DNA from: Bacteroidia bacterium | GTDB lineage: Bacteria > Bacteroidota > Bacteroidia > UKL13-3 | DNA: 64,000 bases | Assembly (NCBI GenBank): GCA_025454975.1 | Contig: JALONK010000002.1 | Location: forward strand, 109,971-173,970 | Direction of reading: 5' to 3' | Shown: in pieces, positions 19,218-29,053 of the stretch | How the letters are laid out: every line of letters begins with the position of its first letter | Numbering within the stretch: the stretch's first letter is position 1 | Translations under genes and position numbers: made by a program | Notes under the pieces: generated by a model | Databases searched by the model: none | What the model was told of the DNA's origin: nothing | The model's input: the letters and a program-made list of their open reading frames with translations, nothing else

Positions 19218-21743
19218 ATGATTAGATGTTGCCTGTTGCTATGTTGCATGATGAGTATAACCTTTGTGCAAGCGCAACAAACCATTATTACCGGAAAAGT
19301 AATTGAACGTTCAACCAACGAACCATTGCCTTTTGTAACCGTTGGATTAAAAGGAACCAAATTTGGAACTACAACCGATTTTGAAGGAAACTTTAAATTA
19401 ACCACATCAGCAGCAGCCGATAGTTTAGTATTTACATTTATCGGGTTTAAAACCCAAACTGTTTTTATACAATCAGGAAAGACCAATAATTTGCTAATAA
19501 AACTTGAGCCTACGAGTAATACCTTAAAAGAAACTGTAATCCGACCAAAAGAAAATCCGGCATTACGAATAGTTAATCAAGCAGTAGACAGAAGAAAATA
19601 TAACGATGTAAACCTTCTGGATGCTTATGAATGTGAAAGCTATAATAAAACTGATGTGTCGCTGAATAACATATCGGAAAAAATGAAGAAGAACAAACTA
19701 CTGCAACCTTTAAAAGCAATGTTTGATACAGCCAATCAAATGAAAAATGAAGACGGTAAATACATCATACCCATTTTCATCAGCGAAACCCAATCAAAGT
19801 ATTATTATAATAAAAACATCAATAGAGGTAAGGAAATTATTTTAGCAAATAGCTTAATCGGATTTGGTGTTAAGGAAGGTTCTTACATTGTAGATATGTT
19901 AGGGTCATCTTTAATCCAATTTAATTTTAGTGATAACAGGATTCGATTTCTTGCTAAAGATTTTGTGTCTCCTGTTTCTTCTTCATGCCATAATTACTAT
20001 TGGTACACCATGTATGATTCTGTTATGATTGACGGAATGAAATGTTATGAGGTTAATTTTAAACTTAAACGTGAATCTGATTTAGGTTTTAATGGAACCA
20101 TGTGGATTGCCGATTCAAGTTTTGCCATTAGAAGAATTTATTGTGAAATTTCGAAGAATGCGAACCTTAACTTTATTGATCGTTTAAAAATTCAGCAAGA
20201 ACAATTACCAACCGCCGCCGGACCTTGGCTTCCGATGAAAACAAGGTTAATTGTTGAACTGTCGAGATTTACGGATAATACCACAGGCTTTGTTGCCAAA
20301 ATGTATAGAAGCAACAATAATGTGGTTGTAAATAAAATAAGACCTGAAACATTTTATGACACGCCAATTGAAAGGGAAACTGTTGACCTTGAACAAGACA
20401 GTTCGTATTGGCAAAAGGTACGCCCCGAAAAAATTTCGGCAACTGAACAACGTATGTTTAATCAAATTGACAGCATGAAAAGGTTGCCAATTGTAAAAAC
20501 ATATACCGAAGTAATACGTATTTTAACTGAAGGATATTATCGTCTCGAAAAGTTTGAAATTGGTCCGTATATCTACATGTTAAACTTCAATAATGTTGAA
20601 GGTATAAGAACCAGAATGGGATTAAGAACAACGCAAAAATTTAGTAAAAAATGGTTCTTTAACGGCTACCTTGCTTATGGTTTTAAAGACGAAAAGTTTA
20701 AATACGGCGGTGGTATTGATTATATTGTGAATCAGAAACATTGGACAACGTTAGGTGTATCGTTTAAAAATGATAATGATATCCTTGGCGTATCCGACCC
20801 TTCTTCTACTCCAATGCAAGCATTTGGCAGCGGTGGCAACTATACCCTGGCGACTTTAAACATGGGTGCAGCGTTGTCGCGCATCAACCAAACCATTGAT
20901 TATCGTTTGGTTTGGTTAAGACAAATGCACAGGGATTGGACAATTAGAATGAGCATTCAAAATACTTATTTTAAACCCTTAGGCGACTTTTATTTTGCCT
21001 ATAAAATTGATGACCAAAAACCGGCAACCGTTGATAACCTCAGACATACTTTTACCTATACTGCTGCTCGCATTGATTTACGATTTGCCTATAAAGAAAT
21101 TTTAATACCCAGAGGTATTCAACGCATCAGGTTAAAATTAGCTACTGCACCTGTTACTACCCTAACTTATATGAGAGGCATAGGAGGTTTTGCTAACGGT
21201 GATTTTTCATTCGATAGGTTGCAATTAAACTTTAATCAACATATTACAACCGGTATTTTTGGAAATGCCGATTATAATATATCGGCCGGAAAAATTTTCG
21301 GACAACTCCCTTATCCCATTCTTGAAGTAATGCGCGGTAATAATTCTGTTTTGTATAGTGATAATAATTTTAGTTTAATGAACCTTTATGAATTTGTGGC
21401 CGACGAATACATTCACTTCTGGTATGTGCAACATTTTGAAGGGCTCATTTTTAATAGAATTCCGGTGCTCAAAAAATGGAAACTGAGAAACTATGCGTTA
21501 GTTAAAGGTGCTTATGGAACATTAACTGACGAAAATAAAAATGTAAAAACTGCCTTCGATTTAAATGGAAGAAGTGTATTGCCGGTATATGAATTTAAAA
21601 ATGAACCTTATCTTGAAGTAGGTTATGGTATCGAAAACTTATTTAGGTTTGTGACGCTTGGTGCTGTGCACCGCCTAACCTATTTAAATAATGTTAATGT
21701 AAGAAGATGGGGAATTAATGTTGGATTTATTTTCCAATTCTAA
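19218..21743 (+). CDS. Outer-membrane protein: carboxypeptidase-regulatory-like plus DUF5686
   Basis: The 841-aa protein has a signal peptide (MIRCCLLLCCMMSITFVQAQ). A CarbopepD_reg_2-like beta-sandwich spans about residues 22-105 (ITGKVIERSTNEPLPFVTVGLKG, FEGNFKL), the same module that precedes SusC-type TonB receptors. The remainder is a DUF5686 region whose C-terminal half (about 430-841) looks like an outer-membrane beta-barrel rich in aromatic strand ends, ending GINVGFIFQF. No plug domain is present, so it is not a classical TonB receptor. Function is unknown. It converges on the SET gene with 5 bp between stops. Confidence 0.9.
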   Translation: MIRCCLLLCCMMSITFVQAQQTIITGKVIERSTNEPLPFVTVGLKGTKFGTTTDFEGNFKLTTSAAADSLVFTFIGFKTQTVFIQSGKTNNLLIKLEPTSNTLKETVIRPKENPALRIVNQAVDRRKYNDVNLLDAYECESYNKTDVSLNNISEKMKKNKLLQPLKAMFDTANQMKNEDGKYIIPIFISETQSKYYYNKNINRGKEIILANSLIGFGVKEGSYIVDMLGSSLIQFNFSDNRIRFLAKDFVSPVSSSCHNYYWYTMYDSVMIDGMKCYEVNFKLKRESDLGFNGTMWIADSSFAIRRIYCEISKNANLNFIDRLKIQQEQLPTAAGPWLPMKTRLIVELSRFTDNTTGFVAKMYRSNNNVVVNKIRPETFYDTPIERETVDLEQDSSYWQKVRPEKISATEQRMFNQIDSMKRLPIVKTYTEVIRILTEGYYRLEKFEIGPYIYMLNFNNVEGIRTRMGLRTTQKFSKKWFFNGYLAYGFKDEKFKYGGGIDYIVNQKHWTTLGVSFKNDNDILGVSDPSSTPMQAFGSGGNYTLATLNMGAALSRINQTIDYRLVWLRQMHRDWTIRMSIQNTYFKPLGDFYFAYKIDDQKPATVDNLRHTFTYTAARIDLRFAYKEILIPRGIQRIRLKLATAPVTTLTYMRGIGGFANGDFSFDRLQLNFNQHITTGIFGNADYNISAGKIFGQLPYPILEVMRGNNSVLYSDNNFSLMNLYEFVADEYIHFWYVQHFEGLIFNRIPVLKKWKLRNYALVKGAYGTLTDENKNVKTAFDLNGRSVLPVYEFKNEPYLEVGYGIENLFRFVTLGAVHRLTYLNNVNVRRWGINVGFIFQF

Positions 21744-21748
21744 TCCTT

Positions 21749-22153
21749 CTATTCATCATCCATCATGGCATCCCAATAATCTTCACCATACGAAACAAAG
21801 ATTTCATCACCCATTTTTATGTTTTTCTTAGCTACAATATATGGCTTCCCTTTTATAACTTGATACTCCGCATTATTTGTTAGTCCTTTAACACGGGCCG
21901 GACCTTTCGCATCATTTGCATACCTGCCTAATGCGGCCGGACAATATTCTGCATCAATACAATTCTTAGCATTAATATAAAAATAATATGCCCCTTTCTC
22001 TTTTCCCTTTTTATTTTGATTACGTGCCTCACATTCTTTCCAAGTTAAACGCTCTCCTTCATATTCAACAATAATCTCCCCCTTCTTAAATGGTTTTGCG
22101 GTGAAAAGTCCTTTTCCGGCTTTGGGTAATTGCGATTTTTTAACATACAGCAT
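21749..22153 (-). CDS. SET domain-containing protein
   Basis: A compact 134-aa protein consisting of a SET domain alone. It has GKGLFTAKPFKKGEIIVEYEGE at the start, RYANDA in place of the usual RFINHS, and FVSYGEDYW at the end. SET domains transfer methyl groups from SAM to protein lysines; in bacteria the targets are mostly unknown. The Asn in RYANDA is kept but the following His is Asp, so activity cannot be assumed. I chose the ATG at 22153; the alternative TTG at 22165 adds four residues. The neighbouring erythromycin-esterase-like gene on the same strand is 100 bp upstream. Confidence 0.85.
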   Translation of the reverse strand: MLYVKKSQLPKAGKGLFTAKPFKKGEIIVEYEGERLTWKECEARNQNKKGKEKGAYYFYINAKNCIDAEYCPAALGRYANDAKGPARVKGLTNNAEYQVIKGKPYIVAKKNIKMGDEIFVSYGEDYWDAMMDDE

Positions 22154-22255
22154 AAGTGGCTGCAAAGGAATGTTATTTTATGGAATGTAAAATGATTTTT
22201 TATTTATTTTTATATGCCTTGTTAGATGTATAATGGAACAACTCATATACTTAGG

Positions 22256-23410
22256 CTATTTGTGATTTAAAAACTTGAGTACGTATGAACGCTCTAATAC
22301 GATTACATAATCAACATGCTTCAATAACTTCAAGAGCTTAAAGCTATCCTTGGTATCAATGTTTTGTCCCTGCATACGAAGCAAATACCTTTTATTCCTT
22401 GCAATAGTATTTCTATCAATTAAAGTAGCATAAATTGAAATGGCCTTTGCTTCAATTGATTTTTGGGGTAACTGTTGATTATCGAATTGAACCCATTTTT
22501 TGTCTTCAGGTTGATATAAATAACTTAAACCATATGCAAACGTTACAGCTACATTAATATATTCTGCTTTGAATTGTTTATGTAACAAATATCCCAAACA
22601 CTTGGTATGTGTTACATTTACTGTTTTAACAAGGTGAGCCTCATGGGCAAATATGATGGATTTGTATTTATTTCCTTTTTCTTTAAACACCGTTAAAAAT
22701 CTTCTATACATCAACTCATCTCTTAAAGATGAAATATGTTGGTGTTGATATAAAGCTCGCAAATAGTGTAGGTCGGCAAGAAATTGTTTCTGCAATTCCT
22801 GTTCGCTGGTCAAGGTTGATGTAATATCTGCAATAGCCTTTGACAGATTACTAATATCATAATCGTTAGGTGCTTTATTATTCTTCAAAACAGAATCAAT
22901 CTGCTGTTGCATAGGAAGGTTTAACTGAACAAAAACATATGAATTTTTTATGGCTACAAACAATTGTGTATGGTTCACCAAATCTAACCCATAAACTTGT
23001 ATCTTGTCGGCTATGGCTGTGCGCGACATGTTTTCATTTTTAATCCACTCGAATAATTCTAAATAGGCTTGATTAAAATAAATAATATAACCCAAACCCA
23101 TTAGTAAATGTTGCTTTAAGTAGTTTGAATCAAGTTCGTTTGACAATAAATAGTTATTGATTGTGACCACACCCCAATAATCAGCTTCTATGAACAATTG
23201 CTTAAAACCGTAATCTTTAAGCAACCTCTTTGCTAAGTTACAACGGTAATTTGCAATGGCTCCACTTCCGTGAGAAGTTTCACCAACGCCAACAATACCT
23301 TTTATTGCCAATTGTTCGTAAAATTGATTGGAAACCGGCTGAGCAAAAGCAGGCATATAAACTAAAACAAAAAACAAACCACATAAACAATAACATTTTA
23401 TAAATGGCAT
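22256..23410 (-). CDS. Erythromycin esterase-like protein, secreted
   Basis: The 384-aa protein has a signal peptide (MPFIKCYCLCGLFFVLVYMPAFAQ). It shows the erythromycin-esterase superfamily pattern GVGETSHGSG near residue 40, FIEADYW, and IFAHEAHLVKT near residue 255, where the Glu/His residues form the catalytic site in EreA/EreB. Most relatives in Bacteroidota are not shown to hydrolyse macrolides and may act on succinoglycan-like or other esters. Resistance should therefore not be inferred. It is monocistronic or followed by the SET gene, and is divergent from xthA across 200 bp. Confidence 0.82.
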   Translation of the reverse strand: MPFIKCYCLCGLFFVLVYMPAFAQPVSNQFYEQLAIKGIVGVGETSHGSGAIANYRCNLAKRLLKDYGFKQLFIEADYWGVVTINNYLLSNELDSNYLKQHLLMGLGYIIYFNQAYLELFEWIKNENMSRTAIADKIQVYGLDLVNHTQLFVAIKNSYVFVQLNLPMQQQIDSVLKNNKAPNDYDISNLSKAIADITSTLTSEQELQKQFLADLHYLRALYQHQHISSLRDELMYRRFLTVFKEKGNKYKSIIFAHEAHLVKTVNVTHTKCLGYLLHKQFKAEYINVAVTFAYGLSYLYQPEDKKWVQFDNQQLPQKSIEAKAISIYATLIDRNTIARNKRYLLRMQGQNIDTKDSFKLLKLLKHVDYVIVLERSYVLKFLNHK

Positions 23411-23583
23411 AGACTAAGCATTTTTTAAAACAGTTAAGTTACAACAATTAAGTGAAATAAATAAGAATCCAATAAAGTGATTTGGGTAAGCTTTTTAGAT
23501 ACGAAAGTTCAATTAACTCATTATAAAGAGTAAAGAATTTTTAATACACATTTGAAATATTCAATAAACCTAAAACTTTGAAT

Positions 23584-23591
23584 TAAGTTTG
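23584..23591 (+). promoter_or_regulatory. Candidate -7 box (TAnnTTTG) for xthA
   Basis: TAAGTTTG matches the Bacteroidota -7 consensus TAnnTTTG exactly and lies 20 bp before the xthA ATG. A correctly spaced -33 TTTG is not clear, so support is moderate. Confidence 0.35.
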
Positions 23592-23611
23592 TTTCAGTAT
23601 TTATTTTAACC

Positions 23612-24373
23612 ATGGATATCGTTAGTTATAATGTAAATGGAATAAGGGCAGCCATTAGTAAAGGTTTGTTAAACTGGATGGAAAGTCGCAAGGCCGACGT
23701 TTATTGTTTTCAAGAAACAAAAGCTGAAGCATCGCAGGTAGATTTAAGTTCATTTGAATTATTAGGCTACAAGCACTACTGGTTTAGTGCCGAAAAAAAA
23801 GGATATAGTGGTGTGGCTATTTTCTCTAAAAAAACACCAACGAATATTATATATGGTTTTGGTGATAAAGATTATGACAAAGAAGGACGTATTATACAAG
23901 CCGACTTTGGTGACTTAACCGTTATAAGTGTATATATTCCTTCCGGAACCAGTGGAGAAGAACGGCAGGCCTATAAAATGGAATGGCTTGATTTTTTTTA
24001 TGAACATATAGCTAAAGTGGCCAAGAAAAAACCTAATCTGGTTGTTTGTGGCGATTACAATATTTGTCACCAACCCATAGATATTCACGACCCGGTAAGT
24101 AACAAAAACAGCAGTGGATTTTTACCGGAAGAGCGCGAGTGGCTTTCACAATTTATTGATAATGGATTTACCGATTCATTCAGGCATTTTAATAAAGCAC
24201 CGCATCAATATAGTTGGTGGACATACAGAGCGGGAGCTCGGGCAAACAATAAAGGTTGGCGTATTGATTATTGTATGACAAATGCTCCCTTACAAACCAG
24301 GTTAGTTGATGCGGGTATTGAGCCTACGGCTATGCATAGCGATCATTGTCCGGTTTGGGTTAAATTAAAGTAA
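23612..24373 (+). CDS. xthA: Exodeoxyribonuclease III (AP endonuclease)
   Basis: The 253-aa protein has the exonuclease III/AP endonuclease fold: MDIVSYNVNGIRAA at the start, QETKAEA with the metal-binding Glu, GYSGVAIFSK, the catalytic Asp/Asn in VVCGDYNICH, RIDYCMTNAP, and the His in SDHCPVWV at the end. It cleaves DNA at abasic sites and removes 3' blocking groups in base-excision repair, in the cytoplasm. Length and motif order are standard. The stop is 2 bp from the stop of the convergent Rieske-like lipoprotein gene. Confidence 0.96.
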   Translation: MDIVSYNVNGIRAAISKGLLNWMESRKADVYCFQETKAEASQVDLSSFELLGYKHYWFSAEKKGYSGVAIFSKKTPTNIIYGFGDKDYDKEGRIIQADFGDLTVISVYIPSGTSGEERQAYKMEWLDFFYEHIAKVAKKKPNLVVCGDYNICHQPIDIHDPVSNKNSSGFLPEEREWLSQFIDNGFTDSFRHFNKAPHQYSWWTYRAGARANNKGWRIDYCMTNAPLQTRLVDAGIEPTAMHSDHCPVWVKLK

Positions 24374-24375
24374 GG

Positions 24376-24834
24376 CTAAGGATTATTTGTTACATACAAT
24401 AAATTACCTTCTTGACGAACAAAGTATGGTTTTAATCCTCGGGTAGCAGGACCTGATACATTTGTACCGGTAGCCGGATCAAATTTACTGCCACAACAAG
24501 GATTAAATGCCGGATTATACTGTCCGCAACGGAAAAAGGTTAAGCTGCTATCAACACTAATATAACTGCAAGGTTCATTTACATTATATGGGCAAGTTCT
24601 GTCGTAAGCAACATATTCATTAGCAATGGTTCGATAAATGATAATTCCCCTATTACCACCTTGTTCGTAAATAAATCCTTGAGGTATTATTAATGGTGCT
24701 GATGTAGGCAATGATAAATTAATCATAAGGTTTACCTGCACCGGTGGAAAAAAATCATTTAATGGATTTACACTATCGTCTTTACATGCCGATAAGGAAA
24801 TTGCAAGACAAGTAACTATTAAAAATTTATTCAT
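24376..24834 (-). CDS. Lipoprotein with degenerate Rieske-like domain
   Basis: The 152-aa protein begins at an ATG overlapping the end of the dehydrogenase gene by 8 bp. A lipobox (SLSAC, Cys17) indicates a lipoprotein. The C-terminal half follows a Rieske [2Fe-2S] plan, with AYDRTCPY, then NPCCGSKFDPATG and GPATRGL. The canonical ligands CxH and CxxH are altered: His is Tyr83, the second-motif Cys is Asn111 and its His is Cys114. Extra Cys residues (89, 103, 113) are present. It may be a cluster-free relic or bind a different all-Cys centre. Role unknown. Confidence 0.8.
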   Translation of the reverse strand: MNKFLIVTCLAISLSACKDDSVNPLNDFFPPVQVNLMINLSLPTSAPLIIPQGFIYEQGGNRGIIIYRTIANEYVAYDRTCPYNVNEPCSYISVDSSLTFFRCGQYNPAFNPCCGSKFDPATGTNVSGPATRGLKPYFVRQEGNLLYVTNNP

Positions 24835-25675
24835 ACGTATAAAACCCTTTACCTGTTTTTCTGCCATGATGACCTGCATCTACCTTTTGTTGTTGAATTC
24901 TGCTTGGTCTAAACTTTGCATCTTGATGAAACAATTGGTATATAGAACTTGTAACTGAAAAATTAGTATCCACTCCTATCAAATCCATTAGCTTAAACGG
25001 ACCCATTTTAAATCCTGCATTTTCCATTAAAGCATCAATAGTATTAATATCCGCCACTTGTTCTTCAAGTACCTTAAGCGACTCAACATAATAATGACGG
25101 GCAACTCGATTAACTATAAACCCGGGAGCATCAGCAGCCATTACGCCGGTTTTTCCCATGTCTTCTACTAATTTTTTACATGCAATGGCGATGTCAGGGT
25201 TTGTTTCAGCACCACTAATTATTTCAACCAATTTCATAATGGGCGCAGGATTAAAAAAGTGGATACCTACTACACGTTCAGGATTAGGTATTCCAGCTGC
25301 AATTTGTGTAACCGGTATACTTGAGGTATTGGTAGCTAAAATTGTGCTAGGAGAATTAATAGCTGCCAGTTGAGTAAAAAGTGTTTTTTTTACATCCAAT
25401 CGTTCTACAATAGCTTCTATAATTAAATCGGCAATCAGTTGTGTGGTATCACTTACAAAAGATATCCTACTAAGAGCTTGAGCAGCCTCAGACTCTTGTA
25501 ACTTTCCTTTTTGAACCAATAATGCCAAACTTTTTTGTAATCCTTGTTCAGCTTTTTGTAACATAGCTGTATTGATGTCGAACAAAATAGTAGTAAATCC
25601 TGCTAAAGCTGTTACTTGTGCTATTCCGGCACCCATGGTTCCGGCACCTGCAATTCCTATAGTCTTAATTTGCAT
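24827..25675 (-). CDS. 3-hydroxybutyryl-CoA dehydrogenase
   Basis: The 282-aa enzyme has the NAD-binding Rossmann start MQIKTIGIAGAGTMGAGIAQ and the 3-hydroxyacyl-CoA dehydrogenase motif VGIHFFNPAPIMKLVEII with the catalytic His. The C-terminal domain contains APGFIVNRVARHYYVE and MDLIGVDTNF. It interconverts acetoacetyl-CoA and 3-hydroxybutyryl-CoA in fatty-acid or butyrate-type metabolism. It follows the TPR gene by 14 bp and overlaps the lipoprotein gene, so it is the middle gene of a three-gene operon whose members have no obvious common pathway. Confidence 0.95.
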   Translation of the reverse strand: MQIKTIGIAGAGTMGAGIAQVTALAGFTTILFDINTAMLQKAEQGLQKSLALLVQKGKLQESEAAQALSRISFVSDTTQLIADLIIEAIVERLDVKKTLFTQLAAINSPSTILATNTSSIPVTQIAAGIPNPERVVGIHFFNPAPIMKLVEIISGAETNPDIAIACKKLVEDMGKTGVMAADAPGFIVNRVARHYYVESLKVLEEQVADINTIDALMENAGFKMGPFKLMDLIGVDTNFSVTSSIYQLFHQDAKFRPSRIQQQKVDAGHHGRKTGKGFYTYE

Positions 25676-25689
25676 ACTTCAAAGGTAAT

Positions 25690-27492
25690 TTAATTTGCCA
25701 ACGAATCGCCTCTAAGCGCTCTGAATCTTTTACGTACTTCTGTAAGATAGAAACTACCGGGATAGGTTTCGATAAACTGTTCGTAGTATTTTTTTGCTGC
25801 TTCTTTATCACTAAACTTTGTTTCATGCAAATCAGCCAACATAAATAGCGCATTATCGCCTAAAATACCTGAACCATGTTCCTTTACCAACTGTTCGAGC
25901 AATGTTTTCACTTGGTTATAATTTTTTTCTTTTAATGCTATTTGTGCCCGTTTAAAAATGATATCATCAATTAACTCATGTTTCGGATAGGTTTTGGTTA
26001 TGCTATCTAATGTTGAAAGCGACTCGGTTAACCTGTTTCTAAAATAATATAAATCAGCCCTTGCAAACCACCTCAAAGGCTCTTCATTGCTATCAATTGT
26101 GTTGTCTTGTATGGTTAATGATAACTCAATGGCATTATTAGCAATTAATTGTGTAGTAGCAGTTTTAAGCACATCTAACTGTGCCCTTGCCCATTCAAAT
26201 TCGCCCAGGTAATAAGATAGTTTTGCATTCCTAAATTTAGCTTCTTGTCCTAGTGGATCTTCTAAATAATCTTTATCTACTTGTCCATATAAAAGCATAG
26301 CATCCCATACTTCACCTTTTAAAATTAATATATCTGCTAATTCCAACTTACATTCAGCTTTAAACTTATCATCTAATCGAGGCATATTAATCAGTTCATT
26401 TAAGTTATTTATTGCTGCATCATTTTTGTTTAAGTAATATGCACGAAGCGATGCTAATTCTTTGATTGCTGAAGCTGTGAATGCGTATCGTCCAAATTCG
26501 GTTAAATACATTTCATATTCGCGCTCCAAAGCTAATAGGTCGGCTTGCTCAAACTTACCTATACTGAAAAGTTTTTTGGCACGTGTTTTAATCAAACCTT
26601 CTTTTGCCGTAATAAAATATGGCAAATCATTACCCAATAAAACCACCTCATTATACACCTTTATTGCCGCATCAAAAGAAGCGTTAGCATAGGCTAAATC
26701 AGCCAATTGAATCAAGCGTTGTCCACGCTCTTTATTACGTTTATCAATTGCTTTAACCTGAAGTAACGCTGCGTCAAATTCCTTACGTTGAACATATAAC
26801 CATACCAACATTTCGGTATATAATTCAGAGGCCGGAAACTCCCTTACTTTCTTTAATAATACTTGTTTAAATTTATTGTAATCCGCATCATTGTCTAAAT
26901 ACAATTGTAAAAAACCTTGCACATCCTCAATCATTCTTGTGTCCTGTTTTAATGCTGCTAAATATTCTTCCAACATCAAATCAGTTTCACGCTTATCAGC
27001 ATATAACTGGGCCATTTCCAATGCATATAACCAGTCGGTACCCGACATTTTTCTCGCCTTTTTATACACTAATAATGCATAATCAATTTTATCTCTTTTC
27101 CTGAATGCATTAGCAGTTTCACTCACTACTTCTTGGCTGTTTATCAGCCGTTGAACAATTTCATTATATACTTTTTCGGCTTTATCTTTTTTATTAAAAT
27201 ACTCATAAACATAACCTAAGTCAACTTTATAATAAGCATTTTGCTCAAACTTACGTTGTTGCTTTTTAACTAATTGCTCGGCTTCTTCAGGTTTGTTTAA
27301 CTGAAAATAACAACTTAACAAGTTGCTGTATATATACATACTTCGGTTGCCTTTGTTATATAATCGGTCGTATATATCGGCTGCTTTATCATATTCTTTA
27401 TTACTTAAGTATTGAGCCGCTAACTGTTCTTCCTGCTGCCCAAACAGCAGCATTGGAGACACAACAAATAAGAAGAATAACCATTGTTTCAT
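25690..27492 (-). CDS. Secreted tetratricopeptide-repeat protein
   Basis: The 600-aa protein has a signal peptide (MKQWLFFLFVVSPMLLFGQ) and is helical repeats almost throughout. TPR-like units include YDKAADIYDRLYNKG, KDKAEKVYNEIV and KEAAKKYYEQFIETYP near the C-terminus. It probably acts as a periplasmic scaffold; the last third resembles BamD/YbgF-type outer-membrane assembly helpers, but no lipobox is present. It is the first gene of the operon with the 3-hydroxyacyl-CoA dehydrogenase and the Rieske-like lipoprotein. No partner can be deduced. Confidence 0.88.
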   Translation of the reverse strand: MKQWLFFLFVVSPMLLFGQQEEQLAAQYLSNKEYDKAADIYDRLYNKGNRSMYIYSNLLSCYFQLNKPEEAEQLVKKQQRKFEQNAYYKVDLGYVYEYFNKKDKAEKVYNEIVQRLINSQEVVSETANAFRKRDKIDYALLVYKKARKMSGTDWLYALEMAQLYADKRETDLMLEEYLAALKQDTRMIEDVQGFLQLYLDNDADYNKFKQVLLKKVREFPASELYTEMLVWLYVQRKEFDAALLQVKAIDKRNKERGQRLIQLADLAYANASFDAAIKVYNEVVLLGNDLPYFITAKEGLIKTRAKKLFSIGKFEQADLLALEREYEMYLTEFGRYAFTASAIKELASLRAYYLNKNDAAINNLNELINMPRLDDKFKAECKLELADILILKGEVWDAMLLYGQVDKDYLEDPLGQEAKFRNAKLSYYLGEFEWARAQLDVLKTATTQLIANNAIELSLTIQDNTIDSNEEPLRWFARADLYYFRNRLTESLSTLDSITKTYPKHELIDDIIFKRAQIALKEKNYNQVKTLLEQLVKEHGSGILGDNALFMLADLHETKFSDKEAAKKYYEQFIETYPGSFYLTEVRKRFRALRGDSLAN

Positions 27493-27589
27493 GTTGCACG
27501 AAATTATACAAACCTTTCGGTATTGTTTATAATCAACGGAATTTATCCTTTTTATTTTACATTACTTTTGACGTAAACAAATTTTTAAA

Positions 27590-29053
27590 TTGAATCCGAT
27601 AAAAAAACTGGCGTCTCAAACCGCTGTATACGGGATAAGTCAAATTGCCGGAAGGTTTATTAATTACCTTTTGGTTCCTTTGCACACGGCATTATTCAGT
27701 ACCGCTGAATACGGCGTTAACAACCTGATGTATTCGTATGTAACATTTTTTAATGTGTTGTTGACTTATGGGATGGAAACTGCATTTTTCAGGTATGCTC
27801 AGAAAAATGAAAACAGCAAGGATGTTTATACCACTGCTCTCACTTCATTGTTAGGCACCGGATTTGTTTTCGCAATTGGCATTACCACCTTATCTTCGTC
27901 AATTGCTGCCTTGGCAGGTGTTGGCAGCTTCCCATCATATATTACCTATTTTGCATGGATTATAGCCATTGATGCCATTTGCTCGCTACCGTTCGCCTAT
28001 TTACGAAAAGAAGGAAAAGCCTTAAGGTTTGCTTTAATTAAGAATATTAATATTTTCACCAATATCCTACTCAATCTTTATTTCTTGTTGTTATGTCCAT
28101 ATATTCAACAAACTTATGGTATGCTGTTGCCTTTATATGAAGGTAAGGTTGAAGTTGGATATATTTTTATGGCAAACCTGATTGCATCGCTTATCACAGT
28201 ACCTCTGCTAGCCAAAGAGTTTCTAGCCATTCGTGAAGGCACATTTAATAAAGACACTTGGCGCAGTTTATTAAACTACGGATTACCATTAATGTTTATT
28301 GGATTTGCAGGGATGATTAACGAAACCTTAGATCGGGTGATTCTTACCTTCTATTATGAAGACACTCAGAAAGGTTTAGAAGCCACCGGTATTTATGGTG
28401 CAAACTATAAGCTTGCTATTTTAATGACTTTGTTTATACAAGCCTTTAGGTATGCAGCCGAACCGTTTTTTTTTAATCATGCAGCTAAACATGATAAGCG
28501 AGAAATTTATGCAACCGTAATGAATTGGTTTGTGTTGGTGTGCTTAGTGCTATTTTTAAGTGTCACTTTTTATATAGATGTATTTAAATATTTTATTGCT
28601 GATGAGAGTTATTGGGTTGGACTAAAGATTGTCCCAACACTATTATTAGCCAACATGTTTTTGGGAATGTATTATAATTTTTCTATTTGGTATAAATTAA
28701 GCGACCAAACGAAAAAAGGAGCAGTAATTGCAATGATAGGTGCAGGTATTACCATTGCAGGTAACCTCATATTGATTCCATTATTTGGTTATGAAGGATC
28801 AGCTTGGGCCACATTAATTTGTTATTTTAGTATGGCAGTTATGTGTTGGATTCAAGGTATAAAATATTACCCTATTCCTTATGATATTTGGCGTATTTGT
28901 AAATATATCCTCATTGCCTTGGCTTTGTTTGTTATTAACCAAAAATGGTTAACAATTGATGGAACGGCAGGCTATGTGGCAAAAGGTGTTATCATTGCTA
29001 CATTTATTGGCATAACAGCAACCTATGAATTTAAAAAAGGAAAAGTAGTTTAA
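27590..29053 (+). CDS. Polysaccharide/oligosaccharide flippase (MATE/Wzx-like)
   Basis: The 487-aa polytopic membrane protein has about 13-14 hydrophobic helices. The N-terminus MNPIKKLASQTAVYGISQIAGRF, followed by NYLLVPLHTALFSTAEYG, is characteristic of Bacteroidota polysaccharide biosynthesis (Wzx/RfbX-type) flippases, which move undecaprenyl-linked sugars across the inner membrane. The start is a TTG at 27590; the conserved N-terminus supports it and no ATG fits. It stands alone, with no glycosyltransferase cluster around it. The stop codon abuts the stop of the convergent methyltransferase gene with no gap. Confidence 0.9.
   Translation: MNPIKKLASQTAVYGISQIAGRFINYLLVPLHTALFSTAEYGVNNLMYSYVTFFNVLLTYGMETAFFRYAQKNENSKDVYTTALTSLLGTGFVFAIGITTLSSSIAALAGVGSFPSYITYFAWIIAIDAICSLPFAYLRKEGKALRFALIKNINIFTNILLNLYFLLLCPYIQQTYGMLLPLYEGKVEVGYIFMANLIASLITVPLLAKEFLAIREGTFNKDTWRSLLNYGLPLMFIGFAGMINETLDRVILTFYYEDTQKGLEATGIYGANYKLAILMTLFIQAFRYAAEPFFFNHAAKHDKREIYATVMNWFVLVCLVLFLSVTFYIDVFKYFIADESYWVGLKIVPTLLLANMFLGMYYNFSIWYKLSDQTKKGAVIAMIGAGITIAGNLILIPLFGYEGSAWATLICYFSMAVMCWIQGIKYYPIPYDIWRICKYILIALALFVINQKWLTIDGTAGYVAKGVIIATFIGITATYEFKKGKVV

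Noticed and set aside
22256..23410. Macrolide resistance gene
   Set aside because: The family match is to the broad erythromycin-esterase superfamily, most of whose members are not shown to degrade macrolides.
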